64,000 nt of DNA from positions 1,736,001 to 1,800,000 of the forward strand of contig NZ_JBLZUR010000002.1 of the NCBI RefSeq assembly GCF_048565625.1. Direction: 5' to 3'. The translations under genes and the position numbers were made by a program. Each line of letters starts with the position of its first letter. Positions within the stretch are counted from its first letter, which is position 1. This document shows positions 27,151 to 36,731 of the stretch, in pieces. The notes beneath the pieces were generated by a model, which had not been told where the DNA came from, made no database searches, and worked only from the letters and a program-made list of their open reading frames with translations. This DNA is from JBLZUR01 sp048565625 (GTDB lineage Bacteria > Pseudomonadota > Alphaproteobacteria > Sphingomonadales > Sphingomonadaceae).

Positions 27151-28944
27151 ATGTCCACCTACCATGATCGCCTGACCGCGCTCCGTGAGGAGCTTGCCCG
27201 CCGCCGCCTCGACGGGTTCGTCGTGCCGCTGACCGACGAGCATATGAGCGAGTATGTCGGGGCCTATGCGCAAAGGCTCGCATGGCTGACGGGATTCCAG
27301 GGGTCGGCCGGGTCGGCGGTGGTGATGCCGGCCGAGGCGGCGATCTTTGTCGATGGACGCTACACGCTGCAGGTGCGGGACCAGGTGTCGGCAGACGACT
27401 GGAGCTATCAGTCGGTGCCGGAGACGAGCATTTCCGAATGGCTCAGCGCGCGGGCGGAACAGGGCGCGCGGATCGGTTACGATCCGTGGCTGCACACCAA
27501 GGGTTGGGTCGTGGCGGCACGGGCGGCACTGGCAGCCAAGGGTGCGGAGCTGGTCGCCGTGGACACCAACCCGGTGGACGCGGTCTGGCCGGACCAGCCT
27601 CTTCCGTCCGACGCGAAGCTCGTGGTGCAACCCGATGAGTTCACGGGGAAGAACTCGGCCGCCAAGCGCAGCGAGATCGCCGATTGGCTGGCGGGCCGGA
27701 ACGCCGATGCGGCGGTTTTGTCAGCATTGGATTCGCTCGCCTGGACGTTCAACGTGCGCGGGCAGGACGTCGAGCGGACGCCCGTCGCCCTCGCCTTCGC
27801 GCTGGTGCAGGCGGACGGGACGGCGGATCTATTCGTGGCCGAGGAGAAGCTGGGCGAGGACGTGCGTGCGCACCTCGGCAACACCGTGCGCGTTCATCCG
27901 CGCGAGGCGTTCGCCGGGCACCTCTCCACCTTGGCAGGCAAGCGCATCGCGGCCGACCCGGAGCGTGCCGTTGCTGCGATCTTCGAGGCATTGGAAAAGG
28001 CGGGCGCGACCGTCATCGAGGCGCGCGATCCGGTGGTGCTGCCCAAAGCGATCAAGAACGCGGTCGAGGTCGCGGGCCACAAAGCGGCGCAGCATCGCGA
28101 TGGCGCCGCACTGGTGCGGTTCCTGCACTGGCTATCCATCGAAGCGCCGAAGGGCGGCGAGACCGAGATTTCCGCCCAGGACCGGCTCCGCGCATTTCGC
28201 GAGGAAACCGGACAGCTTAGGGATCTTTCCTTCGACACGATCTCCGGTGCGGGGCCAAACGGCGCGATTGTTCACTACCGGGTGAGCGAGCAGAGCAATC
28301 GGCCGCTGGAACTGAACTCGCTCTATCTGGTGGACAGCGGCGGGCAGTATCGCGACGGCACCACGGACGTGACCCGCACGGTGGCGATCGGGGTGCCGAC
28401 TGCGGAGATGAAGGACCGGTTCACCCGCGTGCTGAAGGGGCATATCGCGCTCGCCACCGCGATCTTCCCGGCGGGCACGCGCGGGCAGCAACTGGATACG
28501 CTCGCGCGCCAGTACCTCTGGCAGGCCGGGCTCGACTACGCGCATGGCACCGGCCACGGCGTCGGATCCTTCCTGTCGGTGCATGAGGGGCCGCAGCGGA
28601 TCGCCCCGGTCGGATCGAGCCAGGCAGGCGGCGACGAGCCGCTGCAGCCCGGCATGATCCTTTCCAACGAGCCGGGTTATTACAAGACGGGCGCATACGG
28701 CATCCGCATCGAAAACCTGATCCTCGTCGAGGAGCGGCAGGTCGCGGGTGCGGAGAAGCGCGTGCTCGGTTTCGAGACGCTGACGCTCGCGCCGATCGAC
28801 CGCAACCTGATCGATACCGGAATGTTGAGCGGGGCGGAGCGGGCGTGGGTGGACGCGTATCACGCCCGCGTGCGCAGCGAGGTCGGCCCGCTGGTTCCAG
28901 ACGACACGCGCATTTGGCTCGAAAGCGTCACAGAGCCGTTGTGA
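27151..28944 (+). CDS. pepP: M24 family aminopeptidase P
   Basis: Cytoplasmic metallo-aminopeptidase of 597 residues releasing N-terminal residues before proline. It has the three-domain long form: two creatinase-like domains (1-300), then the pita-bread domain with metal ligands in LVDSGGQYRDGTTDVTRT, GHGVGSFLSVHEGP, NEPGYYKTGAYGIRIEN. The ATG at 27151 gives MSTYHDRLTALREEL; the frame upstream overlaps the S9 peptidase signal peptide and is rejected. Divergent from the S9 peptidase, which suggests shared control of peptide use. Confidence 0.94.
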   Translation: MSTYHDRLTALREELARRRLDGFVVPLTDEHMSEYVGAYAQRLAWLTGFQGSAGSAVVMPAEAAIFVDGRYTLQVRDQVSADDWSYQSVPETSISEWLSARAEQGARIGYDPWLHTKGWVVAARAALAAKGAELVAVDTNPVDAVWPDQPLPSDAKLVVQPDEFTGKNSAAKRSEIADWLAGRNADAAVLSALDSLAWTFNVRGQDVERTPVALAFALVQADGTADLFVAEEKLGEDVRAHLGNTVRVHPREAFAGHLSTLAGKRIAADPERAVAAIFEALEKAGATVIEARDPVVLPKAIKNAVEVAGHKAAQHRDGAALVRFLHWLSIEAPKGGETEISAQDRLRAFREETGQLRDLSFDTISGAGPNGAIVHYRVSEQSNRPLELNSLYLVDSGGQYRDGTTDVTRTVAIGVPTAEMKDRFTRVLKGHIALATAIFPAGTRGQQLDTLARQYLWQAGLDYAHGTGHGVGSFLSVHEGPQRIAPVGSSQAGGDEPLQPGMILSNEPGYYKTGAYGIRIENLILVEERQVAGAEKRVLGFETLTLAPIDRNLIDTGMLSGAERAWVDAYHARVRSEVGPLVPDDTRIWLESVTEPL

Positions 28945-28981
28945 TGATCCGCCACATCGTGACGGCAATGTAGGAGTTCCC

Positions 28982-29767
28982 ATGTTCCTGTCAGGCAAGA
29001 CCGCGCTCATCACCGGCTCCACCTCTGGCATCGGCCTCGCCTATGCCAAGGCGCTGGCGGTCGAGGGGGCTAACATCGTCATCAACGGCTTCGGCGACCC
29101 CGACGCGATCGAGACCGAGCGGAAGGGTCTTGAGGCGGCGAGCGGCGCGAAGGCAACGTATAGCGGGCACGACCTCAGCAAGCCCGACCAGATCGAGGCG
29201 ATGATGAAGGAAGCCGCAGAGGCCTTCGGCGGTGTGGACATCCTCATCAACAACGCTGGCGTGCAGCATGTCGCCCCCGTCGAGGAGTTTCCGGTCGAGA
29301 AGTGGGATTTGATCATCGCGCTCAACCTGAACGCCGCGTTCCACACCAGCCGCCTCGCCATCCCGTACATGAAGTCGAAGAACTGGGGGCGGATCATCCA
29401 GACGGCGTCGGCGCATTCGCTCACCGCCTCACCATTCAAGTCGGCCTATGTGACGGCGAAGCATGGCCTCGCCGGTCTCACCAAGACCCTGGCGCTGGAA
29501 CTGGCGACGCATGGCATCACCGCCAATTGCATCAGCCCGGGCTATGTCTGGACCCCGCTCGTCGAAAAGCAGATCCCGGACACGATGAAGGCACGGAACA
29601 TGACCAAGGAGCAGGTGATGAACGACGTGCTTCTCGCGGGTCAGCCGACCAAGCAGTTCGTGACCGCCGAGCAGGTAGCGGCGATGGCGCTCTATCTCTG
29701 TCGCGACGAGGCGGCGCAGATTACCGGCGCCAACATGTCGATCGACGGCGGCTGGACGGCGCAATAA
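28982..29767 (+). CDS. bdhA: 3-hydroxybutyrate dehydrogenase (SDR family)
   Basis: NAD-dependent short-chain dehydrogenase of 261 residues, converting 3-hydroxybutyrate to acetoacetate, linked to polyhydroxybutyrate use. Seen: TGSTSGIGLAYA (nucleotide binding), NNAGVQHVAPVEEFP (typical of this subgroup), catalytic Ser/Tyr/Lys in TASAHSL and SAYVTAKHG, and CISPGYVWTPLVEKQI. The C-terminus ITGANMSIDGGWTAQ is standard. It lies 37 nt after pepP in the same direction and is followed after 2 nt by a DUF4893 lipoprotein gene. No PHB synthesis genes are in the window. Confidence 0.92.
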   Translation: MFLSGKTALITGSTSGIGLAYAKALAVEGANIVINGFGDPDAIETERKGLEAASGAKATYSGHDLSKPDQIEAMMKEAAEAFGGVDILINNAGVQHVAPVEEFPVEKWDLIIALNLNAAFHTSRLAIPYMKSKNWGRIIQTASAHSLTASPFKSAYVTAKHGLAGLTKTLALELATHGITANCISPGYVWTPLVEKQIPDTMKARNMTKEQVMNDVLLAGQPTKQFVTAEQVAAMALYLCRDEAAQITGANMSIDGGWTAQ

Positions 29768-29769
29768 GC

Positions 29770-30420
29770 GTGGGCGCCGCCCGCTTCGCCACGATCGTTG
29801 GTATCGGTATCGGCACCTGCACCCTGCTGTCGGGATGCGGCGGAGGCGAACGCCCTGCCCTCTCCCAGACGGAAGCGCCTTCAGCAACCGACTGGCGATC
29901 GGTGGTGACCGATCCGGATCGCGAACGGTTGCGCGAATGGCGCACCGCCTGGATCGAAGCGCTGGCCGACGCCCGTGCCGCCGGAAAGGGAGCGGAGGTT
30001 GCGGCGGCGGGCGTGCTGCTGGAGCCGGATGCCGCCACGGGCGATCCCATGCCGCCGACGGGTGACTATCGTTGCCAGGTGACGAAGGTCGGCGCGAAGT
30101 CGGCGGGGATGCTGCCGTTCATCAGCTACCCGCCCTTCCTGTGCCGGATCGCCGAGGTGGGCGGCGCGGCGCGGTTCGAGAAGGTCACCGGATCGCAGCG
30201 GCCGCAGGGCATCCTCTATCGCGACAACGGCACCCGCCTCGTCTTCCTCGGCAGCATGGTGCTGGGGGACGAGCGGCGCGCGCGGCCCTACGGCGGGGAC
30301 GAACAACGCGATCTCGCCGGTTTTCTCGAACGGATCGCGCCGGCGCGCTGGCGGCTCGTCCTCCCCCGCCCCGCCTGGGAATCGAAGCTGGACGTGCTGG
30401 ATATCCGTCCGGTCACGTGA
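29770..30420 (+). CDS. DUF4893 family lipoprotein
   Basis: Envelope protein of 216 residues. A lipoprotein signal peptide ends TLLSGC, with Cys near residue 20. The body matches the DUF4893 family found in sphingomonads: DWRSVVTDPDRERLREWRTA, GDYRCQVTKVGA, and YPPFLCRI followed by YRDNGTRLVFLGSM. Function is unknown. The start is a GTG two nucleotides after the preceding stop; the frame is open far upstream but there it is antisense to nothing and out of frame with bdhA, so it is not coding. Confidence 0.85.
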   Translation: MGAARFATIVGIGIGTCTLLSGCGGGERPALSQTEAPSATDWRSVVTDPDRERLREWRTAWIEALADARAAGKGAEVAAAGVLLEPDAATGDPMPPTGDYRCQVTKVGAKSAGMLPFISYPPFLCRIAEVGGAARFEKVTGSQRPQGILYRDNGTRLVFLGSMVLGDERRARPYGGDEQRDLAGFLERIAPARWRLVLPRPAWESKLDVLDIRPVT

Positions 30421-30492
30421 ACAAACCGCACCGATCTGGATTGATGCAGGTCACAGCGTCTCGGCGTGGGTACAGGCTTGGGGGTATCGGGA

Positions 30493-32508
30493 ATGGCGTC
30501 AGCGCCGCCGCAGGATTTTCAGGCGACAAGGACCGGGGCGGCGTTCCAGGATCTGATCGACGGCCTTTCCGCCGAAAGCTCTCCGCTGGGTTGCGCGTCG
30601 CGATGGTCGGCGCCTCTCCGCAATGCCGTGGCGCTGATGATGCCTGCCCGCGCCGAGATCGTGATGTTCTGGGGACCGGAATTCTGCGCGCTCTATAACG
30701 AGGCCTATGCGCCGACGATCGGCAGCAAGCACCCGCAAGCCTTCGGCCGTCCGGCGCAGGAGAGCTGGACAGAGCTATGGGACGATCTCTGCCCGCTGCT
30801 CACCCGTGTGCGGGAGACCGGGGAGACGGTCTACGCGAAGGACCGCCCCTTCTATATCGAGCGCGGCGCGGGCGGGGAGACGGTCTATTTCGACATTTCC
30901 TACTCCCCCGTGCCCGAAGAGGACGGCAGCGTCGGTGGCGTGCTCTGCATCGTCAGCGAGACGACGAAGCGGGTCGTCGCACAACAGACCGCCCTCGCCG
31001 ACCGGGACCGCCTCTGGACCCTGGCGCGCGACCCGTTCCTGATCGCCGACAAGGCCGGCGTCTGGCTGGCGGCGAGCCCCGCCTGGACCGACATCCTCGG
31101 CTGGAGCGAGACGGAGCTGATCGGCCGTACCAGCGAGTGGATGGAGCACCCCGACGACCGGGGTGAGACCCGCCAGGAAGTTCGCGAGCTCGCCGACGGC
31201 AAGGAGACCTTGCGCTTCGAGAACCGCTTTCGCGGCAAGGATGGGCAGTATCGCAGCTTCAGCTGGACGGCCGTGTCGGAGGGCGACCTCCTCTACTGCG
31301 TCGCGCGTGACGTCACCCAGCGCCGCGCGGCGGCGGAGGCCCTGCGTCAGGCGGAGGAGGACCTTCGCCATGCGCAGAAGATGGAAACGCTCGGCCAACT
31401 GACCGGCGGGGTCGCGCACGACTTCAACAACCTGCTGCAGGTGGTGACCGGCAATCTGGAGATCGTGGGTCGCACGCTGCCGCCGGATCTCGCGCGAGCA
31501 AGGCGCGCGGCGGAGAGCGCGATGAGCGGCGCGCAGCGGGCGGCCACGCTGACCCAGCGACTGCTCGCCTTTGCGCGCCGCCAGCCGCTCGCCCCGAAAA
31601 GGGTCGATCCCAACCGGCTGATCGCATCGATGTCAGACCTCCTGCACCGGACCCTCGGCGAGGTTGTGGAGGTGGAGATCGTCCAGGCCGCACGCGTCTG
31701 GCCGGTCGAAGTGGACGAGAACCAGCTTGAGAACGCGATCCTGAACCTCGCGATCAACGCGCGCGACGCGATGCCGGATGGCGGGCGGCTGACCATCGAG
31801 GTCGGCAACACCTTCCTCGACAGCGACTATGCCGCATCGGAGACGGATGTGGCGCCGGGGCAGTATGTCGTGCTCTCGGTATCCGATACCGGCAGCGGCA
31901 TGGACGCGGAGACGGTGAAGAAGGCGTTCGATCCGTTCTTCACCACCAAGGAGGTCGGGCGCGGCACCGGCCTCGGCTTGTCGATGGTCTACGGCTTCCT
32001 CAAGCAGTCGGGCGGCCATGTCCGCATCTATTCGGAGCTTGGCGAAGGCACGACGATCAAGCTGTACCTTCCGCGTTACCTTGGGCGGGATGGCGAGGAG
32101 CGGGTGCGCATCGACGAGACCGCGCCGGGTGCGGCGATGGCGGGCGAGGTGATCCTGGTCTGCGAGGACGATGCCGATGTGCGGACGTTCTCGGTCGAGG
32201 CGCTGGGCGAGCTGGGCTATGAAGTGCTGGCGGCGGGCGACGGCCCGTCCGCCCTGCGCGTGCTGGAGAGCGATCCGCGCGTCACCATGTTGTTCACCGA
32301 CGTCGTCCTGCCCGGCGGCATGACCGGCGCGGTGCTGGCGGGCCATGCGACCACTTTGCGGCCGGGCCTGAAGGTGCTGTTCACCACCGGCTACGCCCGC
32401 AACGCCATCGTCCACCACGGTCGGCTGGATGCCGGGGTGGAGCTGATCACCAAGCCGTTCACCTTCGCGGCCCTGGCGCGGCGCGTACGGGAAGTGCTGG
32501 ATCGGTAG
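30493..32508 (+). CDS. Hybrid sensor histidine kinase/response regulator
   Basis: Cytoplasmic-looking hybrid kinase of 671 residues. An N-terminal GAF/PAS-like module covers about 20-170 (MFWGPEFCALYNEAYAP); a PAS domain follows at about 180-290 (VWLAASPAWTDILGWSETEL). The HisKA H-box is LGQLTGGVAHDFNNLLQVV; HATPase boxes are ENAILNLAINARDAMPDGG, DTGSGMDA and FFTTKEVGRGTGLGLSM. A C-terminal receiver contains ILVCEDDADVR, LFTDVVLPGG and ITKPF. All catalytic motifs are intact, in contrast to the kinase at 420-1676. I start at the ATG at 30493; a GTG at 30466 is possible. The output partner is unknown. Confidence 0.9.
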   Translation: MASAPPQDFQATRTGAAFQDLIDGLSAESSPLGCASRWSAPLRNAVALMMPARAEIVMFWGPEFCALYNEAYAPTIGSKHPQAFGRPAQESWTELWDDLCPLLTRVRETGETVYAKDRPFYIERGAGGETVYFDISYSPVPEEDGSVGGVLCIVSETTKRVVAQQTALADRDRLWTLARDPFLIADKAGVWLAASPAWTDILGWSETELIGRTSEWMEHPDDRGETRQEVRELADGKETLRFENRFRGKDGQYRSFSWTAVSEGDLLYCVARDVTQRRAAAEALRQAEEDLRHAQKMETLGQLTGGVAHDFNNLLQVVTGNLEIVGRTLPPDLARARRAAESAMSGAQRAATLTQRLLAFARRQPLAPKRVDPNRLIASMSDLLHRTLGEVVEVEIVQAARVWPVEVDENQLENAILNLAINARDAMPDGGRLTIEVGNTFLDSDYAASETDVAPGQYVVLSVSDTGSGMDAETVKKAFDPFFTTKEVGRGTGLGLSMVYGFLKQSGGHVRIYSELGEGTTIKLYLPRYLGRDGEERVRIDETAPGAAMAGEVILVCEDDADVRTFSVEALGELGYEVLAAGDGPSALRVLESDPRVTMLFTDVVLPGGMTGAVLAGHATTLRPGLKVLFTTGYARNAIVHHGRLDAGVELITKPFTFAALARRVREVLDR

Positions 32509-32520
32509 GCGGTGAGCGTC

Positions 32521-32541
32521 ACCCCGGGCTTGACCCGGGGT
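32521..32541. repeat. Short dispersed palindrome upstream of the M20 gene
   Basis: Perfect inverted repeat with arms ACCCCGGG and CCCGGGGT around CTTGA. It lies between the hybrid kinase stop and the M20 signal peptide. Being repeat sequence, it argues against the upstream start at 32512. Confidence 0.65.
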
Positions 32542-32565
32542 CCCGCTATTCTCCACCTTGGCGGG

Positions 32566-33879
32566 ATGATGATCCGATCCACCCTCGCCGCCCTCCTCCT
32601 CACCGCCACCCCCGCCCTCGCCGATCCGGTCGCCGACGGGGTGGCGGAGGACATGCCGCAGCTGATGACGCTGTACCGCGACCTGCACGCCAATCCCGAA
32701 TTGAGCTTCCAGGAGACGAAGAGCGCAGCGAAGCTGGCGGCAGCGGCGAAGAAGCTGGGGTTCGAGGTGACGACCGGCGTGGGCAAGACCGGCGTCGTCG
32801 CGGTGATGAAGAACGGGCCGGGCCCGGTCGTGCTGCTCCGCGCCGACATGGACGGGCTTCCGGTGGTCGAGCAAACCGGCCTTCCTTTCGCCAGCAAGGC
32901 GCGCGCGCTGACGCGGGAGGGGCAGGATACCGGCGTGATGCACGCCTGCGGTCACGATACGCATATGACCAGCTGGGTCGGTACGGCGCAGCGTCTGGCG
33001 GCGATGAAGGATCGATGGTCCGGCACCCTGGTGATGATCGCCCAGCCCGCCGAGGAGATCGGGTCCGGCGCGACGGCGATGCTGGACGACGGGCTCTACA
33101 CCCGCTTTCCCAAGCCGAACTACGCCGTCGCCTTCCACGATTCCGCGCAACTGCCCGCCGGCGTGATCGGGATCGTGCCGGGCTATGTCATGGCTAATGT
33201 CGATTCGGTCGATGTGACGGTAAAGGGCGTCGGCGGGCATGGCGCCTACCCGCAACTCGCCAAGGATCCGATCGTCCTCGCCTCGCGCATCGTCGTCGCG
33301 CTGCAGACGCTCGTCTCGCGGGAGAACGACCCGTCGGAGCCGGCGGTGGTGACAGTGGGGTCGTTCCAGGCGGGCACCAAACACAACATCATCCCGGCCG
33401 AGGCGAACCTCCTCATCACCGTGCGCAGCTATAAGCCGGAGGTGCGCAAGGCCCTGCTGGACGGCATCGCCCGGATCGCGCGGGGCGAGGCGATCGCGGC
33501 GGGCATTCCCGAGGACCGGATGCCGGTGGTGACTGTCAAGGACGAGTTCACCCCCGCCACCTTCAACACCGACCCGCTGACCGCGAATATGGCCAAGGTC
33601 TTCGCCGACCGCTTCGGCGCGGACCGCGTGCGGGAGGGCAAGGCGCAGATGGGCGGCGAGGACTTCAGCCAGTTCTACCTCGCCGACAAGCAGGGCGTGC
33701 AGAGCCTGCTGTTCTGGGTGGGCGGCGTACCCAAGGCGAACTGGGACAAGGCCGGCGGCGACGTGACCAAGCTGCCGTCGATCCACAGCCCGTTCTGGGC
33801 ACCGGATGCGGAAACCACGGTCCGCACCGCCACCGAAGCGATGACAACGGCGGCGCTTACCCTTCTAAAGAAGCCATAA
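32566..33879 (+). CDS. Secreted M20 family amidohydrolase/peptidase
   Basis: Zinc amidohydrolase of 437 residues with a signal peptide (MMIRSTLAALLLTATPALA). M20D features: LRADMDGLPVVEQTGLPF, MHACGHDTHMTSWVG, IAQPAEEIGSGATAML, and the dimerisation domain with VKGVGGHGAYPQLAKDPI; the last metal ligand region is MGGEDFSQF. Such enzymes cut N-acyl amino acids, hippurate-like compounds or peptides; the substrate is not decided. Its 3' end overlaps nnrD on the other strand by 23 nt. Confidence 0.92.
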   Translation: MMIRSTLAALLLTATPALADPVADGVAEDMPQLMTLYRDLHANPELSFQETKSAAKLAAAAKKLGFEVTTGVGKTGVVAVMKNGPGPVVLLRADMDGLPVVEQTGLPFASKARALTREGQDTGVMHACGHDTHMTSWVGTAQRLAAMKDRWSGTLVMIAQPAEEIGSGATAMLDDGLYTRFPKPNYAVAFHDSAQLPAGVIGIVPGYVMANVDSVDVTVKGVGGHGAYPQLAKDPIVLASRIVVALQTLVSRENDPSEPAVVTVGSFQAGTKHNIIPAEANLLITVRSYKPEVRKALLDGIARIARGEAIAAGIPEDRMPVVTVKDEFTPATFNTDPLTANMAKVFADRFGADRVREGKAQMGGEDFSQFYLADKQGVQSLLFWVGGVPKANWDKAGGDVTKLPSIHSPFWAPDAETTVRTATEAMTTAALTLLKKP

Positions 33880-34744
33880 GGCCTGGAACCTCCGTCAGCA
33901 GTTCGCGCGCGAGGAACCCGATTGGGCCGATCTCACGAGCGAGCTTGCGCCCTGCCTCGCCATGCAGCCACACCGCCCAGGCGGCGGCGGCAAGCGGATC
34001 ATGCCCCCGCGACAGCAGGCCGCCCGCGATACCCGCGAGCACGTCGCCCGAGCCGCCCGTCGCCAGCCCCACGCCGCCCCCTTCGTAGCGCAGCGTTGTA
34101 CCATCGGGTGCCGCGACCACGGTGCGGGCGGATTTGAGCACGATCACCGCGCCGAAGCTCTGCGCGGCATCGCGCGCGGTGGTCTCGTCATCCGCCGCGA
34201 CGTCCTCCTCGGCGCAGCGGAGAAGGGCGGCCATCTCGCCATGATGCGGCGTCATCACCACGCGCCCGCCATGATCGGCGATCAAGCGGCCGAGCTTGCC
34301 CGAGCAGGAGATCGCGGCGGCATCGAGCACCAGGCTCATGCCATCGCGCGCTTCCCCGAGCAGCGCCTTCACCAGCGAACGAACCCCCTTCGGATTGCCC
34401 ATGCCGGGCCCCATTACCAGCGTGTCACAACGGCCGAGCGACTCCCGAAGCGCCCCGAGGCCGCCTGCGGTCAGGTCGCCGCCTTTGCTGACCGGCAGGC
34501 CGAGCACCCCCGCCTCCGGCACCGCCATCGCGAGATGATGGGCAAGCGGTGCGGGTCCGCCGATGCGCACCTTGCCGGCGCCCGCGCGCAACGCCGCCTC
34601 CGCCGCCAGCCGGATGGCGCCAGGGGCGATCAGCGATCCGCCTACCGCCATGACGGTGCCGCGCGCGTTCTTGTCGACCTCACCCTCCGGCAGGCGGAGC
34701 GGATGCGCCGCGAGCCACGCCGCGTCGAGCGCCACCACGCTCAT
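33857..34744 (-). CDS. nnrD: ADP/ATP-dependent NAD(P)H-hydrate dehydratase
   Basis: Repair enzyme of 295 residues that restores damaged NAD(P)H hydrates. It has the ribokinase-like carbohydrate kinase fold: KNARGTVMAVGGSLIAPGA, TLVMGPGMGN, VMTPHHGEMAALL, VIVLKSARTVVAAPDG and the signature GGSGDVLAGIAGGLLS. Only the dehydratase half is present; the NnrE epimerase domain that is often fused is missing here. Its ATG overlaps the stop of the upstream phosphatase gene (ATGA). Convergent overlap with the M20 gene. Confidence 0.92.
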   Translation of the reverse strand: MSVVALDAAWLAAHPLRLPEGEVDKNARGTVMAVGGSLIAPGAIRLAAEAALRAGAGKVRIGGPAPLAHHLAMAVPEAGVLGLPVSKGGDLTAGGLGALRESLGRCDTLVMGPGMGNPKGVRSLVKALLGEARDGMSLVLDAAAISCSGKLGRLIADHGGRVVMTPHHGEMAALLRCAEEDVAADDETTARDAAQSFGAVIVLKSARTVVAAPDGTTLRYEGGGVGLATGGSGDVLAGIAGGLLSRGHDPLAAAAWAVWLHGEAGRKLAREIGPIGFLARELLTEVPGLMASLEG

Positions 34745-35505
34745 CCCCGTGCCGCGACCATCGGATCGGGCGCGCGGGTGACCGGCGCGTCATCCTCTTC
34801 CATCGGCGCGGTGACGTTGTAGCGGAGGAGGCGGAGGTTGCCGCGCTCACCCATGCTCTCGTCGAAGACATATTCGGTCACGGAGCAGTTCGCGACGTCG
34901 GCCTCGCGGTCGATGGCGAGGATCTCCGCCTCGCTCAGGTTCTCGATCACATAGCGCAGGCACAGGACGACGACCTGATGCGCGACGATCATCACGTCCA
35001 TGCCGGCATAATGGAGCGATACCGTGTCGAGCAGGCTGCGGAGGCGCAGGATCACGTCGGCCCAGCTCTCCCCACCCGGCGGCCGGTGGTAGAACTTGCC
35101 GAGCAGGCTGCGGAAGGCGAACTGGTCGGGCATGGTCGCCTCGATCCCGGCGGTGGTGAGGCCGTCGAGGACGCCGAACTCCTTCTCGCGCAGCCGCTCG
35201 TCACAGCAGACGCGGACCTCGCCCGGCGCGCCGCCTGCCGCACGGAAGCGCTCGGCGGTGGTCATCGCGCGGACATAGGGAGAGGCGAGGATCACCTGCG
35301 GCCGGCTGTTCCCCTTGCCCGCCGCGAACCAGTGACCGAGCGAATCCGCCTGACGCTCGCCAAGCGGCGACAGCGGCACGTCGACATCGCGGATAGGAAT
35401 GTCGATACGATGCTGCCCCGCCTCATGCGCGGCGTCGCGGGCGACATTGCCCGCGCTCTGGCCGTGCCGGACCAACCACAATCTGGCCGGCCAGCTCCCG
35501 CTCAT
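34741..35505 (-). CDS. Histidine phosphatase family protein
   Basis: Phosphoglycerate mutase-like phosphatase of 254 residues. The catalytic RHG motif is LWLVRHGQSAGN; supporting residues are in DVPLSPLGERQADSLG, ILASPYVRAMTTAER, LREKEFGVLDGL and MIVAHQVVVLCLRYV. The C-terminal 35 residues are acidic and outside the usual core. Substrate unknown. It lies between manC (overlapping by 4 nt) and nnrD (overlapping by 4 nt), so the three genes form one operon. Confidence 0.88.
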   Translation of the reverse strand: MSGSWPARLWLVRHGQSAGNVARDAAHEAGQHRIDIPIRDVDVPLSPLGERQADSLGHWFAAGKGNSRPQVILASPYVRAMTTAERFRAAGGAPGEVRVCCDERLREKEFGVLDGLTTAGIEATMPDQFAFRSLLGKFYHRPPGGESWADVILRLRSLLDTVSLHYAGMDVMIVAHQVVVLCLRYVIENLSEAEILAIDREADVANCSVTEYVFDESMGERGNLRLLRYNVTAPMEEDDAPVTRAPDPMVAARG

Positions 35506-36599
35506 CCCGCGATCCTGCGCGAGAAAAAGTCGAGCGTGGCGTGGCTGACGCCTTTCAGCCGGTCGATGATGCGCTTGACCGCCTGGCTCTCGCCGCGCGG
35601 CATGATGAGGACGGCGTCGTCTGTCGCGATGACGATGAGGTTGGAGATTCCGACCGCCGCCACCATCGGCCCGTCGCTCCGGATCAGGCAGTTGCGGGTA
35701 TCGATCGCGTGAACCTCCCCCGACTGGACATTGCCATGCTCGTCGCGGACGGCGAGCGCGTGGAGCGCGTCCCAGCTGCCGACATCGGACCAGCCCATGT
35801 CGACCGGCACCACCGCCACGCGCTCCGCCTTCTCCATGACGGCATAGTCGATCGAGTCGGACGGCGACGCACCGAAGGCCGCAGCGTCCGGGTAGACGCG
35901 CTCACCCTCGCGATAGGCTTCGTCTATTGCCTTGCGCGTGGCGTCGAGCATGTCGGGCGCGAAGGTGCCGAGTGCCTCCAGATAGGCGCCGGCGGTGAAC
36001 AGGAAGATGCCGCCGTTCCAGCTGAAATTCCCTTCCAGCAGATAGGCCTGCGCCGTGGTGAAATCCGGCTTCTCGACGAAGCGTGTCACCTTGTGGACAC
36101 CGGGCTCGATCGCGTCGCCGCGCTGGATGTAGCCATAGCCCGTCTCCGGCGCGTTGGGCGTAATGCCGAAGGTGGCGAGCCAGCCTTGTTCGACCAGCGG
36201 GGCCACCCGCTCGACCGCCGCGCGGAACGCCTCGACATCGTTGATGACATGGTCGCTCGGCATCACGAGCAGGAGATCGTCGGCGTCCGCCGCCAATGCC
36301 GCGAGTGCGATCGCCGGCGCGGTGTTGCGCGCCATGGGTTCAAGGATGATCGTACCGTTGGTGACGCCCGCCTCCTGCAATTGCGCGGAGATCAGGTCGG
36401 CATGGGCGGTGTTCGACACCACAATCGGCGCGTTGAACCGCCCGCCGTCGCGCGTGCGCTCAAGGGTCAGCTGGAACATCGTCGCCTCGGCGGTCAGGCT
36501 GAGGAACTGTTTCGGCGTGCTGGTGCGTGACATCGGCCAGAGCCGCGTTCCCGATCCGCCAGAGAGAATCACCGGCGTGATGCGTCGCCTGTCCGTCAT
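35502..36599 (-). CDS. manC: Mannose-1-phosphate guanylyltransferase
   Basis: Makes GDP-mannose from mannose 1-phosphate and GTP for polysaccharide synthesis. It has 365 residues: nucleotidyltransferase signature PVILSGGSGTRLWPMSR, LEPMARNTAPAIALAA, LLVMPSDHVI, ETGYGYIQRGD, VEKPDFTTAQAYL, FSWNGGIFLF and DMGWSDVGSWDAL. The C-terminal phosphomannose isomerase domain of the long bifunctional form is absent, so this is the short form. It heads the manC-phosphatase-nnrD operon; other exopolysaccharide genes are not adjacent. Confidence 0.93.
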   Translation of the reverse strand: MTDRRRITPVILSGGSGTRLWPMSRTSTPKQFLSLTAEATMFQLTLERTRDGGRFNAPIVVSNTAHADLISAQLQEAGVTNGTIILEPMARNTAPAIALAALAADADDLLLVMPSDHVINDVEAFRAAVERVAPLVEQGWLATFGITPNAPETGYGYIQRGDAIEPGVHKVTRFVEKPDFTTAQAYLLEGNFSWNGGIFLFTAGAYLEALGTFAPDMLDATRKAIDEAYREGERVYPDAAAFGASPSDSIDYAVMEKAERVAVVPVDMGWSDVGSWDALHALAVRDEHGNVQSGEVHAIDTRNCLIRSDGPMVAAVGISNLIVIATDDAVLIMPRGESQAVKRIIDRLKGVSHATLDFFSRRIAG

Positions 36600-36731
36600 G
36601 CGTAGTCATGCCCCCTTCGTGCGACACTGTGCCGCCGCTCGCGTGAACGCGCTTCGGCATGTCCGGTTTCGCGGATCTTACGCAGCCGGAACATTTCGTC
36701 CATCTGTCCCGAATGGGTAAAGGCAGTGCCC

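Noticed and set aside
31633..33786. 717-codon minus-strand ORF opposite the hybrid kinase and M20 genes
   Set aside because: Antisense to two clear genes; His/Arg-rich composition of a shadow frame; no domain recognised.
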